Assembly (NCBI GenBank): GCA_048595745.1
Contig: CP184361.1
DNA from: Aquipseudomonas alcaligenes_A
GTDB lineage: Bacteria > Pseudomonadota > Gammaproteobacteria > Pseudomonadales > Pseudomonadaceae
Length of the DNA: 64,000 bases
Strand: one strand, 5' to 3'
Both the position numbers and the translations under genes were made by a program. Shown here in pieces: positions 61,856 through 64,000 of the stretch. Numbering within the stretch: position 1 is the stretch's first letter; the number at the start of each line of letters is the position of its first letter. The notes beneath the pieces were generated by a model. It had not been told where the DNA came from. It was given only the letters and a program-made list of their open reading frames with translations, and did no database searches.

Positions 61856-61929
61856 AGTAAACCGCTCGCAGGAAAAGGTGCAACCTTGTGCAACCATTGC
61901 TTCCGACGAGAGGCAAACCAAGTGCAACC
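61856..61929 (-). promoter_or_regulatory. putA promoter with three PutA operator motifs
   Basis: Three copies of GGTTGCAC occur on the minus strand, at 61878-61885, 61888-61895 and 61922-61929. Each contains GTTGCA, the site bound by the PutA ribbon-helix-helix domain in enteric bacteria. The first copy overlaps TTGCAC, a possible -35, which is 16 bases from TTTACT (61856-61861) as a -10. Repression of putA by its own product when not membrane-bound is the natural reading. The motif match is seen; the promoter is inferred. Confidence 0.7.
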
Positions 61930-62010
61930 AATATCTCGAACAGAACTACAGACAACCTTAGACCCGCACAGCCGACTTACGGCGCAACCCGATAGGCGTG
62001 CGCCGCCAAA

Positions 62011-62040
62011 GAAAAAGCCCGGCACGGGCCGGGCTTTTTC
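62011..62040 (-). terminator. Rho-independent terminator after the RND gene
   Basis: GAAAAAGCCCGGC / GCCGGGCTTTTTC is a 13-base perfect stem with an ACGG loop, bounded by T-runs on both strands. It lies 12 bases past the RND stop (62053) and separates that gene from putA, whose promoter starts downstream. Confidence 0.9.
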
Positions 62041-62052
62041 TCAACGCAGCGC

Positions 62053-64000
62053 CTAGCGCTCCACTTCCTTGACCCGGAACCAGGCCGCGTACAGCGCCGG
62101 CAGGAACAGCAGCGTCAGCGCCGTGGCGACGATCAGGCCACCCATGATGGCCACCGCCATCGGCCCGAAGAACACACTGCGCGACAACGGAATCATCGCC
62201 AGAACCGCCGCCAGGGCGGTCAGCACGATGGGGCGGAAGCGCCGCACCGTGGCCTCGATGATGGCATGCCAACGATCCTGGCCCGCGGCGATGTCCTGTT
62301 CGATCTGATCGACCAGGATCACCGAGTTGCGCATGATCATGCCGGACAGGGCAATGGTGCCGAGCATGGCGACGAAGCCGAATGGCTGCTGGAACACCAG
62401 CAGGAACAGGGTCACGCCAATCAGCCCCAGCGGCGCCGTGAGGAACACCATGGCCGTACGCGACATGCTCTTGAGCTGCAGCATCAGCAGGGTCAGCACC
62501 ACCAGGATAAACAGCGGGACGCCGGCATTGACCGACTTCTGGCCACGCGCCGACTCCTCCACGGTCCCACCCACTTCCAGCAGGTAGCCGTCAGGCAACG
62601 CGGCGCGGATCGGCTCCAGGGTCGGCATGATCTGCTTGAGCAGCGTCGCCGGCTGCTCGCCACCATAGATGTCGCCCAGGATGGTCACGGTCGGCAGGCG
62701 ATCGCGACGCCAGATCACGCCCTCCTCGAAACCGTATTCCAGGGTGGCGATCTGTGACAGGGCCACGCTCTTGCCACTGCTGGTCGGCACCGCCAGGCTC
62801 GGCAGCAGCTCCAGCGCCTGGCGCTCACGCACGGTGCCGCGCAGGAGGATCTCGATCAGCTCGTTGTCCTCGCGGAACAGGCTGACGCTGGAGCCGGTCA
62901 GCGAACTTTGCAAGAAGCTCGACAGGTCGGCACTGCTCACCCCCAGGGCACGCGCGCGCTCCTGGTCGATATTCAGGTAAACCACCTTGCTCGGCTCTTC
63001 CCAGTTCAGGTGGACGTTGGCCACGTGACTGTTCTCACGCACCTTGGCCGCCACCTCGCGGGCGATGGCACGCACTTCGTCGATGTGCTCGCCGCTGACC
63101 CGCAGCTGGATCGGGAAGCCCACGGGCGGGCCGTTTTCCAGGCGCGAGACGCGGGTACGGGCGAACGGGAAGTCTTCATTCATCACCTCGATCAGCCAGG
63201 TGCGCAGCTTCTCGCGATCCTCGATGCTCTTGGCCAGGATGACGAACTGGGCGAAACGGGTCGCCGGCAGCTGCTGATCCAGCGGCAGGTAGAAGCGCGG
63301 CGAACCGGTGCCGACGTAGGCCACGTAGTTGTCGATGCCCTCATGCTCCTTGAGCTTGGCCTCCAGGCGCCTGACCTGCTCCTCGGTGGCCTTGAGCGAC
63401 GAGCCCTCGGTGAGCTTGATGTCGACCATCAGCTCCAGGCGCCCGGAAGCCGGGAAGAACTGCTGTGGCACGAAGCGGAACAGCAGCAGCGAGACGACGA
63501 ACAGGCCGATGGTGATGAGGATCACCGTCTTGCGCCGGCGTACGCACCACTCCACCACCTCGCGCACCGTCTGGTAGAAGGTCGTCGAATACGGATCATG
63601 GCCCTGCGCGCTGCCGCCATGCTTCTTCGCATGCAGCTTGGCCAGGTCCGGCAGCAGGCGGTCGCCCAGATAGGGCACGAAGACCACGGCAGCGATCCAG
63701 GACACGATCAGGGCGATGGCCACCACCTGGAAGATCGAGCGGGTGTACTCGCCGGTGCCGGACTGCGCGGTGGCGATCGGCAGGAAGCCGGCGGCGGTGA
63801 TCAGGGTGCCGGTGAGCATCGGGAAGGCCGTGCTGGTCCAGGCGTAGCTGGCCGCGCGCAGCCGGTCATAGCCCTGCTCCATCTTGATCGCCATCATCTC
63901 CACCGCAATGATCGCGTCGTCCACCAGCAACCCGAGCGCCAGCACCAGTGCGCCCAGGGAAATCTTGTGCAGACCGATGCCGAAGTAATGCATCAGGGCG
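62053..64000 (-). CDS. RND efflux transporter permease, C-terminal part
   Basis: Proton-driven inner-membrane pump of the HAE1/AcrB type. About 649 residues are present; the family is about 1,020-1,040, so the N-terminal third lies off the right edge, and the frame is open across the window end (the in-frame ATG at 63993 is internal). Visible are the TM4 proton-relay pair in LALGLLVDDAIIAVEMM, the central loop with RRKTVILITIGLF, the second porter region (RLENGPPVGFPIQLRVSGE) and the last helices (GTIALSGMIMRNSVILVDQI, GGLIVATALTLLFLPALYA). It resembles TriC-type pumps more than MexB, but I assign no name without the N-terminus and the adaptor genes. A strong terminator follows. Confidence 0.9.
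   Translation of the reverse strand, partial: ALMHYFGIGLHKISLGALVLALGLLVDDAIIAVEMMAIKMEQGYDRLRAASYAWTSTAFPMLTGTLITAAGFLPIATAQSGTGEYTRSIFQVVAIALIVSWIAAVVFVPYLGDRLLPDLAKLHAKKHGGSAQGHDPYSTTFYQTVREVVEWCVRRRKTVILITIGLFVVSLLLFRFVPQQFFPASGRLELMVDIKLTEGSSLKATEEQVRRLEAKLKEHEGIDNYVAYVGTGSPRFYLPLDQQLPATRFAQFVILAKSIEDREKLRTWLIEVMNEDFPFARTRVSRLENGPPVGFPIQLRVSGEHIDEVRAIAREVAAKVRENSHVANVHLNWEEPSKVVYLNIDQERARALGVSSADLSSFLQSSLTGSSVSLFREDNELIEILLRGTVRERQALELLPSLAVPTSSGKSVALSQIATLEYGFEEGVIWRRDRLPTVTILGDIYGGEQPATLLKQIMPTLEPIRAALPDGYLLEVGGTVEESARGQKSVNAGVPLFILVVLTLLMLQLKSMSRTAMVFLTAPLGLIGVTLFLLVFQQPFGFVAMLGTIALSGMIMRNSVILVDQIEQDIAAGQDRWHAIIEATVRRFRPIVLTALAAVLAMIPLSRSVFFGPMAVAIMGGLIVATALTLLFLPALYAAWFRVKEVER

Noticed and set aside
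63991..63993. ATG at 63993 as the start of the RND gene
   Set aside because: It falls within a conserved membrane segment about a third of the way into the family; the frame continues open to the window edge, so the gene is truncated by the window, not short.

Overview
The window is a contiguous piece of a high-GC gammaproteobacterial chromosome, almost certainly Pseudomonas sensu lato. Gene order and protein wording match the P. aeruginosa/P. mendocina side of the genus: kdsA-pyrG-tilS-accA-dnaE-rnhB-lpxB-lpxA-fabZ-lpxD-ompH-bamA-rseP-dxr-cdsA-uppS-frr-pyrH-tsf-rpsB, divergent from map-glnD-dapC. It is almost entirely core genome. I see no phage, insertion sequence, CRISPR array, tRNA or rRNA.

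Layout. (1) 1-22.9 kb, minus strand: a long housekeeping array read from rpsB down to kdsA. It covers ribosomal protein S2 and EF-Ts, UMP kinase and ribosome recycling, undecaprenyl-PP and CDP-diacylglycerol synthesis, the MEP pathway, the RseP protease, outer-membrane assembly (BamA, OmpH/Skp), lipid A and fatty acid synthesis (LpxD-FabZ-LpxA-LpxB), RNase HII, DNA polymerase III alpha, AccA, TilS, PyrG and the 5' part of kdsA. Overlapping or nearly touching stop/start codons mark the tight sub-operons, and hairpins mark the breaks (after rpsB, tsf, rseP, rnhB and accA). (2) 23.1-32.0 kb, mostly plus: map, glnD, dapC, an ArsC/Spx-like protein, dapD and the CsdA-CsdE cysteine desulfurase pair, with a leaderless PL7 alginate lyase gene on the other strand. 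(3) 32-41.5 kb: an XRE-type regulator divergent from a CREST-type membrane hydrolase, a periplasmic solute-binding protein, a DUF1456 protein, tcdA, an NdvB-like glucan synthase (GH17 + GT2), dapE, rlmA, a small unknown gene and a cold-shock protein. (4) 41.7-46.3 kb, minus: an ABC ATPase, permease, GldG-like and DUF4340 cluster. (5) 46.5-57.5 kb, plus: plsB, then a three-gene signalling cassette (REC-HDOD regulator, REC-GGDEF-EAL protein, multi-PAS hybrid kinase with Hpt) and a DUF4197 protein. (6) 57.9-64 kb, minus: trifunctional putA and the C-terminal part of an RND efflux pump.

Themes. Much of the window makes or assembles the cell envelope (lipid A, phospholipid, undecaprenyl carrier, OMP assembly, periplasmic glucan). 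Lysine/diaminopimelate synthesis is spread over dapC, dapD and dapE within about 13 kb. The best regulatory finding is a set of three GTTGCA motifs upstream of putA, matching the known PutA operator and implying autorepression. The least explained sequence is a GC-rich, hairpin-filled 200-base stretch between the convergent DUF4197 and putA genes. The best candidate for new function is the HDOD/c-di-GMP/hybrid-kinase cassette, followed by the ABC-GldG-DUF4340 cluster and the CREST hydrolase with its divergent regulator.
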